64,000 nt of DNA from Streptomyces sp. NA02950 (GCF_013364155.1 NZ_CP054917.1:1-64000); one strand, 5' to 3'. Numbered from the stretch's first letter, positions 55,378 to 63,662 are shown. The notes: generated by a model from the letters alone, not told the origin. A program made the numbers and translations.

Positions 55378-55974
55378 TCAACTCCCCTCCGGCTGGGCCT
55401 GGTCGGTTGGGTGGCCGATGGACGGCTCGCGCTGGGTGAGGACGACGGCGACGGACTCGAGCACCCGCCAGGCGAGGTGGTGCAGTTCGCCATCGTGTCC
55501 GGTGATGCTGTCCGCCGACCCGGCCTCCCGGCTGTCGAGGGCCAGGCGCAGCGCGTCGGACGTCATCGCGAGGCGCCCCAGGGCCTGGTCCTCGTCGTAC
55601 GCGGCCGGGGTGGGATCGTCGGGGAGCCCCTCGAGAAGCCGCCGCAGGTCGGCGTCGGGGACCGTGGTCGTCGGCCGGTTGTCGAGCAGGGCGCCGCGGA
55701 GCGTCTCGGCGAGGGGGACCGCCCGCGGCGGGATGCGGTCCGGGTCGGCGCGGCGCGCGGCGAGGAAGCGGCTGAAGACATCGGGGTCGAAGGTCATGGG
55801 CAGTCCTTGTTCGGCCGCCGCCAGCGCCGCGGCGGAAATGCCGTGGGCGTGGCGGCAGTTGGGGTCCTGGCAGGCGTGCAGGTCGCCCGCGGGCCAGTAA
55901 TACAGCGGGGTGCCGTGGACGGGGCAGCGGCAGGCAGCGCCGCACCAGTGAGTCTGGCGTACGGCGGCCGTCAC
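55378..55974 (-). CDS. Hypothetical protein with N-terminal Cys/His motif
   Basis: 198 residues; GTG in a GTGA overlap. HWCGAACRCPVHGTPLYYWP and ACQDPNCRHAHG near the N terminus contain several Cys and His, a likely zinc site. The rest is helical and acidic (LAETLRGALLDNRPTTTVPD). No family known to me. Coupled to neighbours. Confidence 0.75.
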   Translation of the reverse strand: MTAAVRQTHWCGAACRCPVHGTPLYYWPAGDLHACQDPNCRHAHGISAAALAAAEQGLPMTFDPDVFSRFLAARRADPDRIPPRAVPLAETLRGALLDNRPTTTVPDADLRRLLEGLPDDPTPAAYDEDQALGRLAMTSDALRLALDSREAGSADSITGHDGELHHLAWRVLESVAVVLTQREPSIGHPTDQAQPEGS

Positions 55975-56459
55975 CGGGAGCCCGAGGCGATGTTCTGGGC
56001 GCCGGCCACGCCCTCGCTCAGTGCGGTGAGTTCGCGGCGTACGTCCTCGTGCTCGGCGGTGCCCACCAGTGCGGCGGACAGCATCTGCGCGACCGGGTCA
56101 GTGGTCGGGTGCTCGCCCCGGTGGATGGCGCGCAGCCGGTGGAGGCTGACGACGTCCCAGGCGCGGTCGCTGGACTCCCGTACGGCCTCGGTCGCCTCAC
56201 GCGCGGTCTGGAGTGAGCGCAGGAAGTCGACCAGGTCGTGGCTCTGGAGGTGCTCGCGCACCCTGGTCTCCAGCTCGGCCGGGTCGCTGGGGTGGGTGAC
56301 GGGGTCGTCGTGGTGCCAGTCGCAGTCGTCCAGCGGGCAGGCGACGCAGGTCCAACCGGCGCTGAACAGGGCCCGGCTGTAGTGCGGGGCCCGGCCGCGG
56401 TCGGCTTTCCACCTGCCGGCGTGCTCGGCCGCCTGGAGCGCGGCGGTCGCGTCGCTCAT
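55971..56459 (-). CDS. Hypothetical protein with Cys/His motif
   Basis: 162 residues from the ATG at MSDATAALQ, about ten bases after AAGGAG; an ATG 18 bases upstream (MKEHAE) is also possible. WTCVACPLDDCDWHHDDPVT gives CxxC and WHH, a possible metal site, followed by a long helical domain (QTAREATEAVRESSDRAWDV). It overlaps the next gene by four bases. Unknown. Confidence 0.72.
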   Translation of the reverse strand: MSDATAALQAAEHAGRWKADRGRAPHYSRALFSAGWTCVACPLDDCDWHHDDPVTHPSDPAELETRVREHLQSHDLVDFLRSLQTAREATEAVRESSDRAWDVVSLHRLRAIHRGEHPTTDPVAQMLSAALVGTAEHEDVRRELTALSEGVAGAQNIASGSR

Positions 56460-56473
56460 CTCGGCGTGCTCCT

Positions 56474-56806
56474 TCATTCGGGGGCGGGAAGGCCGACGAG
56501 GTGGCGTGGAGGCTCGTCGTCGCCGTAGGCCAGGGCGAGTTGGTGGATGACGGCGGTGAGGCCGGGCAGCAGGGTCCGCGCACCGCTCTCGTTGGGCAGG
56601 GTGAAGCCCTCGAGGTCGAAGTTCAGCGCCCAGGACTGCAGGAAGCTGTCGTCGCGCCGGGCCTGGGCGGAGGCCGCCTTGTACAGGTCGAGGATGCGCA
56701 GCACCGCCTTGTGCAGCTCGGGCGCCTCGCCGGCCGGGGTGTTGGCGATCGTCTCGCGCAGCCAGGCGGCGGTCTCGGCCGTCCGGTCCGGCAGGGGGTC
56801 CGTCAC
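56474..56806 (-). CDS. Small hypothetical protein, first gene of operon
   Basis: 110 residues, GTG start. Helical (RTAETAAWLRETIANTPAGE, then AVLRILDLYKAASAQARRDD), with a strand-loop end (NFDLEGFTLPNESGARTLLP). The perfect palindrome at 56882-56905 lies upstream, making it the likely operator of this operon. Confidence 0.75.
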   Translation of the reverse strand: MTDPLPDRTAETAAWLRETIANTPAGEAPELHKAVLRILDLYKAASAQARRDDSFLQSWALNFDLEGFTLPNESGARTLLPGLTAVIHQLALAYGDDEPPRHLVGLPAPE

Positions 56807-56881
56807 TGCATCTCCATTCGCTTCGCGGGGGCCGTGCGTGGCCGCCGGTCCCCCGCGCAGAATCGCTCTGGGACAAGCAGC

Positions 56882-56905
56882 CTCGTATAAGGGAATTTAT
56901 ACGAG
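56882..56905. promoter_or_regulatory. Palindromic operator upstream of the 56806 operon
   Basis: CTCGTATAA-GGGAAT-TTATACGAG: perfect 9-bp arms, AT-rich against the GC-rich surroundings. It sits between the small membrane gene (56911-57051) and the operon starting at 56806, fitting a binding site for a dimeric repressor. Confidence 0.7.
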
Positions 56906-56910
56906 CCTGA

Positions 56911-57051
56911 TTACGGCTTGGTGCCGAACAGGGCCTCCAACACGCGTAAGGCCCGCTCGCGCACCGCCGGATCCGGATGCGACACCGCCACCACCAGGAC
57001 CAGCGCGACGGTGAAGGGCAGAACGGCCAGGGCGGAAGGTGTGATCTCCAT
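56911..57051 (-). CDS. Small single-pass membrane protein
   Basis: 46 residues, MEITPSALAVLPFTVALVLV and then a charged helix (PAVRERALRVLEALFGTKP). A -10 TACGTT lies seven bases before the ATG, so it is probably leaderless. The single helix plus amphipathic tail resembles toxin or regulatory micro-proteins; no match can be made. It precedes the palindromic operator. Confidence 0.6.
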   Translation of the reverse strand: MEITPSALAVLPFTVALVLVVAVSHPDPAVRERALRVLEALFGTKP

Positions 57052-57253
57052 GCCGTCGAACGTAGGGTGCGGTGCTGTCGCGCTGGAAGACGTGCAGCTG
57101 TAGCGAGTTGTAGCGGAATACGCGCTACAGCTGTCGCGCAGTTGCGCGACACCGGAATTCACCCGATCGGGGCGCGCGCCGTGGGCTGACGCAGCCGCCG
57201 GGCGTCAGTAGCCTGGCAACGCCAGGCCCCGCTCGGGCCACCGGGCACCAAGT

Positions 57254-57502
57254 TCACCGTCGGGAACTCGCGTCGGTCCGCCGCGGCGGCAGCGGGAACA
57301 CGGCCGGCACGATGCGGAACAGCGCCACCGGCCACGCCACCAGCAGCAGGGCCACCAGGCCGGGCAGGTTGTGCTCCAGGCCCCACAGGTCCGGGCTCGA
57401 ACTCGCCGATCCCGCCGGGCGGTTCTTCACGAAGAACACGGTGACGGCCGACATCACCAGCCAGTTGGCGAGCCAGAGCATCAGCAGCGCGGAAGGCGTC
57501 AT
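57254..57502 (-). CDS. Small two-helix membrane protein
   Basis: 82 residues. Helices LLMLWLANWLVMSAVTVFFV and PGLVALLLVAWPVALFRIVP are separated by a Ser-rich loop; the tail is basic (PPRRTDASSRR). A -10 TAGGTT lies six bases upstream of the ATG, so it is probably leaderless. Function unknown. Confidence 0.65.
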   Translation of the reverse strand: MTPSALLMLWLANWLVMSAVTVFFVKNRPAGSASSSPDLWGLEHNLPGLVALLLVAWPVALFRIVPAVFPLPPRRTDASSRR

Positions 57503-57750
57503 GGGATGAACCTACCCGCGCTGGCGCCTGCTGTGGCCCTTGCCGTACAGGTGGGTTGGAGCCACCCGATTGGGTGTCCGCTCCGGCACTCGCGAAGATC
57601 GAAAAGCCGCTGGCGGCTCTCTCGCGGCCTGGCAGTCCCTCCGGCACCGCGCCATACCGGCGACTGCGAGTTCGGCCGCGCACGGTGCCGTTCTGGAGGC
57701 CGATTTTCGCCCGATTCCCCGAAATTGATCTTTCCGGCGCGGGGCTCGAC

Positions 57751-57779
57751 TTCCACATTACAACGTTGCGTTGTAATGT
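57751..57779 (+). promoter_or_regulatory. Promoter with TTACAACG/CGTTGTAA dyad, copy 2
   Basis: -35 TTCCAC (57751-57756), 17-bp spacer, -10 TAATGT (57774-57779). The spacer contains ATTACAACG-TTG-CGTTGTAAT, a perfect 21-bp dyad (57757-57777), the same as at 6604-6620. Confidence 0.82.
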
Positions 57780-57817
57780 TGGGCTTAGCGAAGACAGATC
57801 GACGCAAGGAGCACCCG

Positions 57818-58141
57818 ATGGAGACTCAGCACTGCCCCTCGACGTACAGCCGGGAGCGGGAGGACGACCGCACCACCTACACCTGCATCCGGGAGGCGGG
57901 GCACCCCGGAACGCACAAGGCGGGTCTCACCGAGATGGTCACCTGCTACTCGGCGTACCGCGAGCCCATCCAGGTCGAGGCGGAGATCGGCTGGGCGGAC
58001 TGGGAGGCGTTCCTCGCGGCGCAGCGCACCGCGCCCGACGACCGGCTGCTGGAGCTCGGCGCGGCTCTGGTCGACAAGCACGACTTCTACGAGGACATGC
58101 TCACCCGGCAGCCTCGCTACGCGGCGCTGACCTCCGCCTGA
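57818..58141 (+). CDS. Small hypothetical protein
   Basis: 107 residues; ATG after AAGGAGCACCCG. THTYTCIREAGHPGTHKAG-like His/Cys region (RTTYTCIREAGHPGTHKAGL) is followed by a helical acidic end (ADWEAFLAAQRTAPDDRLLE). The regulatory dyad in its promoter is shared with the gene at 6665, 51 kb away. Function unknown; possibly one of two outputs of a common regulator. Confidence 0.8.
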   Translation: METQHCPSTYSREREDDRTTYTCIREAGHPGTHKAGLTEMVTCYSAYREPIQVEAEIGWADWEAFLAAQRTAPDDRLLELGAALVDKHDFYEDMLTRQPRYAALTSA

Positions 58142-58247
58142 TGACCCCGTACCCGCGGCGGTGCCCCGACGACCACGTCGGGGCACCGCCGTTGCCGATG
58201 AACGGGCCGCCCCGGATCTCACGCACTGGTCCACGGCGTCGAGCCCG

Positions 58248-58266
58248 GTGATTGCGGCGCAATCGC
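58248..58266 (+). repeat. Degenerate partition-site palindrome
   Basis: GTGATTGCGGCGCAATCGC: one changed base in the right arm and a GGC centre. It is 18 kb from the nearest intact copy and may be a relic or a chance match. Confidence 0.4.
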
Positions 58267-58346
58267 AGGTCGCCCGCCGTGGCGAACTCTGCGCCCTCCT
58301 CTGGGAGTACGCCGCGCGAAACCACGATGACCTTCCCAAGAACAAG

Positions 58347-59183
58347 CTACTTCGACCACCCGGGCCCGGTGCCCGCTGCGGGAGCACCCACCTCCAAGTG
58401 GTCAACGCCTTGACCACCCTCGGCCAGGGCGCGCCGCACCAGAGGCAGCGACAGTACTCCGCAGGTCCGCCGGCCCAGCTCGCGCTTCCCCGCGCCCGCC
58501 GCGTGTTCGGCGCGCAGCGCTTCGCCGAGGCGCTCGAGGGCCCGAGCCTCTGCGTCCCGTGCCGCCCGAACCTCCTCCAGAGCTTCGTCCACGCTCAGTG
58601 GGTGGTCAACGCCTTCACCACCCGCTTCCTGCACCGTTTCTGGCCCCTGGCCCTTCTCCGGTGCGCCGCGTCCCGGCGGATCATCCCGGCCCTTAAAGGG
58701 CCCGTACCGGAAGCGCCGCTCGCCGGTCAGCTCTTCTTCGTGGGCGTCGACCAGCTTCCGCAGCCGGGTCTCGTACCAGTCGGTGAAGATGTCCTCCACC
58801 TCCCAGTCCCGCGCCCGCGGCCATCCGGCGTCCTCCTCCAGGGCAGCCATGAACGCCTTGTAGAGCGGATGTCCCCACTGGCGCGGGTGCTTACCGCAGT
58901 CCTGCTCACATACCGCACACAGCACCGGCCACGGGTCCTTGAAGACGCCCTGGGGGAAGTCGTCGGACATCACCGATACGGCCAGCACCCCGGCCTCGGG
59001 GCGCGCGGCATCGACGAGGATCTGCATCGACGGACCGGGCAGCCACGCCTGCACCAAGGTGCCCCCGCACTTTGGGCAGTACGGAACCGATGGATCCAGG
59101 CCGCGGCGGCGGCGCACCTCCGCCCCTGCGCTCGCTTGCCTCCCACGCCGCTTCGACCTCTTCCGCGCCCGCGCCTTCGCCAT
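58347..59183 (-). CDS. Hypothetical protein with zinc-ribbon N terminus
   Basis: 278 residues; ATG after GGAGGTGGCCG. A basic leader (AKARARKRSKRRGRQASAGA) is followed by VPYCPKCGGTLVQAWLPG and LCAVCEQDCGKHPRQWGHPL, two CxxC pairs. A helical region holds DWEVEDIFTDWYETRLRKLV. The C-terminal 90 residues are charged, coiled-coil-like (EEVRAARDAEARALERLGEA). Function unknown; nucleic-acid binding is plausible. Confidence 0.78.
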   Translation of the reverse strand: MAKARARKRSKRRGRQASAGAEVRRRRGLDPSVPYCPKCGGTLVQAWLPGPSMQILVDAARPEAGVLAVSVMSDDFPQGVFKDPWPVLCAVCEQDCGKHPRQWGHPLYKAFMAALEEDAGWPRARDWEVEDIFTDWYETRLRKLVDAHEEELTGERRFRYGPFKGRDDPPGRGAPEKGQGPETVQEAGGEGVDHPLSVDEALEEVRAARDAEARALERLGEALRAEHAAGAGKRELGRRTCGVLSLPLVRRALAEGGQGVDHLEVGAPAAGTGPGWSK

Positions 59184-59233
59184 CGGCCACCTCCGGCGCC
59201 ACAGCCTAGAAGCCTGTCGCCGTCCGGACGGCC

Positions 59234-59848
59234 ATGATGGGGGACGTGAACCCCCGTGACCTCGAACTCACCCTCGCCGCCGCCCGCGCGGTCGGACCCT
59301 GCCCGCCCGGCGAGGAGGCCGCGTGGACCGAGCAGGTCCGCGCCCGGGCGGTCCACCTCTACACCCTCGCCGACACCGTCAGCGGAGACCTCCAACGCCT
59401 CGACTCCGCAAAGCAGTTCACGGCCACCCTGCTGACCGTGCGCGTCGAGGCCACCAGCACCCGCGGCATCCTCGTCGTACGCAACACCTCCGGCGAACTC
59501 GAGCGCCTGCGCACCGACCGCGGCGACAGCGACGCCGGCCGGGCGATGATTGAGCGGGCCCGGGCCCTGGTGGGGCACCGGCTGCGGGTGTACCGCCTCA
59601 ACGAACAGATGGCCTCCAACGCCAAGCTGCAGGTCCGCACCGTCGTCCACCTCACCGACCACGGCCCGGACACCGACCCGATCCACGAGCACAGCGCCAA
59701 GGACAACGTGCTGGCCGCCGCCGAGGGCGACAAGGACGCCGCCCGCCGGGCCTGGCAGGACGCCGGGCTGCCCGAGACCGGCTCGGTGTCCGTGTCCCAA
59801 CTCGCCGCCGCCCTGGCCCAGCTTCCCGCCGCGGAGGACACACCGTAG
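59234..59848 (+). CDS. Hypothetical protein
   Basis: 204 residues from the first ATG; a GTG five codons on is preceded by GGGGGAC and is an alternative. Helical N-terminal region (WTEQVRARAVHLYTLADTVS), strands (TATLLTVRVEATSTRGILVV), then RMASNAKLQVRTVVHL-like and an Ala-rich tail (DKDAARRAWQDAGLPETGSV). No family recognised. It converges on the DUF317 gene through a large hairpin. Confidence 0.74.
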   Translation: MMGDVNPRDLELTLAAARAVGPCPPGEEAAWTEQVRARAVHLYTLADTVSGDLQRLDSAKQFTATLLTVRVEATSTRGILVVRNTSGELERLRTDRGDSDAGRAMIERARALVGHRLRVYRLNEQMASNAKLQVRTVVHLTDHGPDTDPIHEHSAKDNVLAAAEGDKDAARRAWQDAGLPETGSVSVSQLAAALAQLPAAEDTP

Positions 59849-59872
59849 AGCCGGACCCGGCCCTACGATGGC

Positions 59873-59915
59873 GGCCTGGGTCCGGCCCCGATACCTGCGG
59901 GGCCGGACCCAGGCC
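59873..59915. terminator. Bidirectional hairpin terminator
   Basis: 17-bp perfect stem GGCCTGGGTCCGGCCCC / GGGGCCGGACCCAGGCC with a 9-nt loop, between convergent genes ending at 59848 and 59930. Confidence 0.85.
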
Positions 59916-59929
59916 GTTGTTGCCGGGCG

Positions 59930-60319
59930 TCAGGCCGCCGCGGACGCGCCCTCGCCCGGGGCTGCGACCGGCCCGCGGTCGACGCCGGCGGGGGCGACCA
60001 GGCGCTCGAGGAAGGCGCCGATCAACTCGACGGGCACCTCGCCGGTGAAGGTCGCCGTCCAGAAGCGGGGCTTGGCGAGGACCGCGTGTCCCGGCTCGCC
60101 GGGCAGGAAGCCGACCGCCTGGACCTTCCACAGGACGTCGGTGGTGGCGTACTCGGCGGCCTCGGGCTGGAACACCAGCCGGGCCTGCCCGCCGGGAGCC
60201 ACGACCTGGGTGTTGGAGGACGGGTCGGTGTGCGGGGTCCAGCCGGCCGCTGTCAGGACGTTGAACGCGACCGCGGGGTCGCCTTCGTCCGCCAGGAGCG
60301 CCGGGACGTTCGTCGTCAT
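59930..60319 (-). CDS. DUF317 domain protein
   Basis: 129 residues; ATG at MTTNVPALLA with AAGGAACGG upstream. The core VAFNVLTAAGWTPHTDPSSN, then RLVFQPEAAEYATTDVLWKV and FWTATFTGEVPVELIGAFLE matches DUF317, a Streptomyces-specific family with W...P and a terminal helix. Function unknown. The single copy here is short; chromosomal forms often have two units. Confidence 0.8.
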   Translation of the reverse strand: MTTNVPALLADEGDPAVAFNVLTAAGWTPHTDPSSNTQVVAPGGQARLVFQPEAAEYATTDVLWKVQAVGFLPGEPGHAVLAKPRFWTATFTGEVPVELIGAFLERLVAPAGVDRGPVAAPGEGASAAA

Positions 60320-60746
60320 GCCGTAAGTCCGTTCCTTCGGGGCGGGCGGAATTACCCGCCGCGTTTTCGGGTGGCCAGGAACGTAGCTCGCCCTCGGGAA
60401 CAACATCAACGGCCTCTGAAAAAACGTGAATTCGGCATTCTACGGGGATATCGAGTGCTCTTTCGGACGCGGCCTCGCCGCCCGCGCCCAGGCTCGTCAC
60501 CACAGGTGGATGGCCTACGGCCGTCACCCCCGACAGCTTCCCCAGGTTCATCCTGTCCCAGGTTCGTCGGCAACCGTTTCCACCCGTGGGCCGCTGGAAT
60601 TTTCCACCCGTGGCCGCGCCGAAACCCCCGTACTCAGCCCCTGCTCCTCGGCTTTAGCGAGCCCACTTCTGAGAAAAAAGCGGAGCCAGCGCCAAGGCGG
60701 CCCGAAACCCGTTGAGCTGCCCGCCGCACCAGTGCCAAGGTGGCTC
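60320..60746. other. Intergenic region with direct repeats
   Basis: 427 bp without a credible gene. TTTCCACCCGTGG occurs twice (60577-60589, 60601-60613), 24 bp apart, and CCCAGGTTC twice just before. An AT-richer stretch GAAAAAACGTGAATTCGGC is near 60419. These lie upstream of the AbiV-like gene and may be regulatory. Confidence 0.45.
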
Positions 60747-61490
60747 ATGAGCAAGAAGAACGTCCGGGTGCCGGACGACAGCGAACTCGTCCGGCTGGCT
60801 GCCGCGGCATGTGAGAGCGCCGCGAGCAAGCTGGAGGCGGCCACGCTGCTGCTGGGAGCGGAGCAGTGGGCGGAGGCGTTCTACAACGCCGCCCTCGGCT
60901 TCGAAGAACTGGGCAAGGCGCACCTGTGCCTGACCGTGGTGATGATCCCCACCCAGTACCGCAGCGACGTGACGCCTCGGGAGTTCTCCGAGATGTTCAA
61001 CGGCCACGGCGCCAAGGCGGCCTTCGGGCACCTCGTGCTGCGCAGCCTGGTCGACCGGGACGCACCGGTCGCCGTGACCGACATGCTGGCCGAGGCCGAA
61101 GCGGCGGCCGCGCAGACCAACACCACCAAGTTCCGGGGCCTGTACGTCGACCTGGGCGCAGACGGCACGCTGCTGCACCCGAGCGACGTCGTGGAGAGCG
61201 ACGCCCGCTGGATGGTCGACCGACTGCAGACACTGCACGAGTGGATGGGCCCGATGTGCGCCGAGGCCGGCCGGGACCCCGACTTCCTGGCGTTCTTGGT
61301 CCAGTTCCGGGAGAACATTGACGCCGACGCGATCGCGGACGCCCTCGTGGCCGACCCGGAAGACTGGCTGCGCCAGCTGCGCGCTGCGGTCCAGGCCCCG
61401 TTCACGGCACTGCCGTCCTGGATGTCCGACGCCCTCCTGGCTCTCCCAGGTACGGCAGAGCTGTCACGCAGCGAGGCCGCGCAGCCCTGA
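60747..61490 (+). CDS. AbiV-family abortive-infection protein
   Basis: 247 residues; ATG at MSKKNVRVPD with AAGG upstream. Residues 20-100 match the AbiV/HEPN-like fold. Helices SAASKLEAATLLLGAEQWAE and AFYNAALGFEELGKAHLC contain the conserved E-E-L-G-K (53-57), and FNGHGAKAAFGHL contains H87 and K90. AbiV proteins abort phage infection by blocking translation or other host functions. A longer C-terminal half (about 140 residues) extends beyond the core. The HEPN pair lies immediately downstream on the other strand. Confidence 0.8.
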   Translation: MSKKNVRVPDDSELVRLAAAACESAASKLEAATLLLGAEQWAEAFYNAALGFEELGKAHLCLTVVMIPTQYRSDVTPREFSEMFNGHGAKAAFGHLVLRSLVDRDAPVAVTDMLAEAEAAAAQTNTTKFRGLYVDLGADGTLLHPSDVVESDARWMVDRLQTLHEWMGPMCAEAGRDPDFLAFLVQFRENIDADAIADALVADPEDWLRQLRAAVQAPFTALPSWMSDALLALPGTAELSRSEAAQP

Positions 61491-61503
61491 CGGTGCCGGG
61501 CCG

Positions 61504-62352
61504 CTACTGGTCCGCTTCCTCAACGCCGCAGAACTGCTCGAACAGCAGCGGGGACCCGAGCGCGGTGGCGGTGAGCTTGCGGTGCGCGGCCTCGAGCGTG
61601 CGTACGGCGGCGGGCAGCCCGGCCGGGGGCGCGGGCTTGCCGCCGCGCGGCCGGCCGGGGGCGGTGGTGACCCACAGCTCCTCGACGTTGCCGCCCTTGA
61701 GGACCTTCAGGTGCCCGGCGGTCAGCGCCTGGTGGGTGGCCTTCCAGCGGGCCAGGGCGCCGCGGGAGACGGCGTCGATCGGGTACCAGTCCTCGCCGAC
61801 CCGGGCGCGCGGCAGGGAGCGCTCCAGCTCGAGGTCGGTCAGCCGCATCGGGTGCAGGGCGCTTATCCCCTGACCGGTGCACACGGCGAGCGCGATCAGG
61901 GCGACGGAGCGTTCCCAGGTCGACTCGAGCATCCCGGCCGGGTGGTGCCCGGACAGCAGCCGCAGGGTGCGGTGGGCCTCGGTGGGGGTGAGTCGGTCGG
62001 CGAACTCCGGCGCCGGCGGCTGCAGCTCGAGGGGTTGGCCGCAGTAGCGGGAGAAGGTGTTGACCGAGCTGGTGCGCGCGGCCATGGAGTTGACGGAGGC
62101 CCGGGCGGTTGGGCCCTCGAGGCCGGGGCGGCGCCGGGTCAGGCCGCGCTGGGCGTCGGTGAGCCAGGCGAGGGCATTCTCCTCGTCCAGGAGGTCCTCG
62201 GTGGCCACCGTACTGACGGCGCCGTCGCCCTGGTCGGCGACCCAGGCCACGTACTCGTCGAGGAAGGCGCGGCGCTGGCGCCGGGTGGCTTCGGCGCGCA
62301 GGGTGTCCACGAACGCGGCGACGGCCGCGGTGGCGCGGCGGGGAGGCGTCAC
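61504..62352 (-). CDS. Recombinase-core-like partner of the HEPN protein
   Basis: 282 residues; GTG in a GTGA overlap with the HEPN gene. The first 100 residues resemble a SAM-like integrase N domain (VAAFVDTLRAEATRRQRRAF, then TSSVNTFSRYCGQPLELQ). The C-terminal half has a tyrosine-recombinase-like RLLSGHHPAG...IALAVCTGQGISALHPMRL stretch, but the catalytic Arg of that position is absent and no HxxR or Tyr was found. It is probably a non-catalytic relative. Coupling suggests it is the antitoxin, sensor or DNA-binding partner of the HEPN protein. Confidence 0.55.
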   Translation of the reverse strand: MTPPRRATAAVAAFVDTLRAEATRRQRRAFLDEYVAWVADQGDGAVSTVATEDLLDEENALAWLTDAQRGLTRRRPGLEGPTARASVNSMAARTSSVNTFSRYCGQPLELQPPAPEFADRLTPTEAHRTLRLLSGHHPAGMLESTWERSVALIALAVCTGQGISALHPMRLTDLELERSLPRARVGEDWYPIDAVSRGALARWKATHQALTAGHLKVLKGGNVEELWVTTAPGRPRGGKPAPPAGLPAAVRTLEAAHRKLTATALGSPLLFEQFCGVEEADQ

Positions 62353-63083
62353 AGCTTGTCCCACCCCAGGTCGCGGTGTACCTGCCGGACGGCCCGGGCG
62401 GTGGGCGCGATGAAGGTGTGCAACAGGCGCAGGGCGCCGTCGCACTGGGCGCCGACGGCCGCGAGGTCGCGGTGCCGGCGGCCGCGGCTGCCCTTGCCGG
62501 AGGGGTCGACGAGGTCGAGCTCGTGGACGACCTCGTGGCGGGCGTTGAAGAAGGGCTGGTGGCCTTTGAGTATGGCGTCGTCGAGGGCGGGATCTTTCTT
62601 CAGGCCGAGGGCGTTGCGGCAGCGGGTGAGGTCGGCTGCGCCCTGGATGCTCGAGCCGGCCAGGTCCTCGACGTAGAGGTCGATTAGGGCGGAGCGCGGG
62701 TCGATGTCGACCACGGCCTTCTTGGTGGCCTGGGTCATCTCGCCGGTCAGGCGGCTGGACATGAAGTGGCTGACGAAGGCTCCGTGCGCGTCGCCCGCGG
62801 TGGACAGCAGGGTGGGCAGCGAGTCGCGCAGCAGGGTGCGCAGGCAGGCGTCGATGCCGGCCGCGGTGAACACGATGGCGGCGCGGACCTGGTCGCGGTG
62901 GGCCTCGGAGATGGGGCCGCGGGGGTCGTTCTGCGCGCTGCGCAGTTCGTTGAGGGTGGTGAACAGTCCGGCGACGGACTTGTGCGTGGCGACGAGCCGG
63001 GCCCAGCTGCGTTCGACTTCGGGCGGGCAGCCGTGCGGCTTGCGGGGCAGGTTGGTCAGCTCGACGAGCGTCAGTTTCGACAA
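62349..63083 (-). CDS. HEPN-type putative RNase toxin
   Basis: 244 residues; TTG start with AAGGAGAAGACG upstream. It is helical throughout. The motif NARHEVVHELD carries R182-x4-H187, the RX4-6H signature of HEPN ribonucleases, near the C-terminal third. A second helix, DQVRAAIVFTAAGIDACLRT, corresponds to the first HEPN helix pair. HEPN toxins cut RNA on phage infection or other stress. The overall length exceeds a minimal HEPN. It is first in a two-gene operon behind the 33-bp repeat at 63147. Confidence 0.6.
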   Translation of the reverse strand: MSKLTLVELTNLPRKPHGCPPEVERSWARLVATHKSVAGLFTTLNELRSAQNDPRGPISEAHRDQVRAAIVFTAAGIDACLRTLLRDSLPTLLSTAGDAHGAFVSHFMSSRLTGEMTQATKKAVVDIDPRSALIDLYVEDLAGSSIQGAADLTRCRNALGLKKDPALDDAILKGHQPFFNARHEVVHELDLVDPSGKGSRGRRHRDLAAVGAQCDGALRLLHTFIAPTARAVRQVHRDLGWDKL

Positions 63084-63146
63084 CGTCTTCTCCTTGCGCC
63101 GTTCTCCGCGTGGTGCCCGCGGCCTCTCCGCCTCGAAGTATGAGGT

Positions 63147-63374
63147 GTGTCCGACCGCCGTGTCACTAAATAACAGCAAGTAGCTGGCGATCACGGGGCC
63201 CGGTCCTCCAGCTAGCCCATCGTTTCGGTTCGTGTCGAACCGAGTCGTACGTGCCGGTCCGGTACGGACAATGCGGCCTTCCGGCCTCCCGGCACGCGCT
63301 CCCCCACCGACGCCGACTCTGTCATCTGCGGGTTCGGCTGTTTGCTGTTATTTAGATACACGACGGTCGGACAC
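63147..63374. promoter_or_regulatory. Divergent control region with 33-bp inverted repeat
   Basis: Arms 63147-63179 and 63342-63374 match at 30 of 33 positions as inverted copies, so the same element faces outward to each side. Its strongest part is TTGCTGTTATTTAG (AT-rich) and the other end GTGTCCGACCG. One arm precedes the HEPN operon start by about 64 bp, the other the small gene at 63468 by about 94 bp. This looks like a shared operator for both. Confidence 0.7.
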
Positions 63375-63467
63375 AGGGCGCCTGCCGCTGTTGCCGCTCG
63401 GCTCGGCAGTCGGGCACCCCAAGGAAGTGCCGTACGCGAGCGGGCTCCGGTCACTACGCTCAGGCCC

Positions 63468-63662
63468 GTGACCGAGCGACCCGTCGAGAACGTCGACAAC
63501 CGCCCCACGGCGATCGAGCCCAAGCAGAGCGACGCCGTGGAGGACGCCCACTTCCGCCGGCGTCTGCGCGCCACCATGGAACGGCCCCAGACACGCCCGC
63601 CGCTCCTGACCCTCGAAGACGTCCGCGCCCTCGAGGACGCTCCCCCGCCGCAGCGTCCGTGA
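63468..63662 (+). CDS. Small hypothetical protein, leaderless
   Basis: 64 residues; GTG seven bases after a -10 TACGCT. Basic and acidic helical segments (EPKQSDAVEDAHFRRRLRAT) with Pro-rich ends. It is the divergent partner of the HEPN operon and could be its regulator or antitoxin, which is speculation from position. Confidence 0.6.
   Translation: MTERPVENVDNRPTAIEPKQSDAVEDAHFRRRLRATMERPQTRPPLLTLEDVRALEDAPPPQRP

Noticed and set aside
61504..62352. Active tyrosine recombinase next to the HEPN gene
   Set aside because: The catalytic Arg position reads Gly-Gln-Gly and neither an HxxR box nor a C-terminal Tyr motif is present, so only a fold resemblance is claimed.
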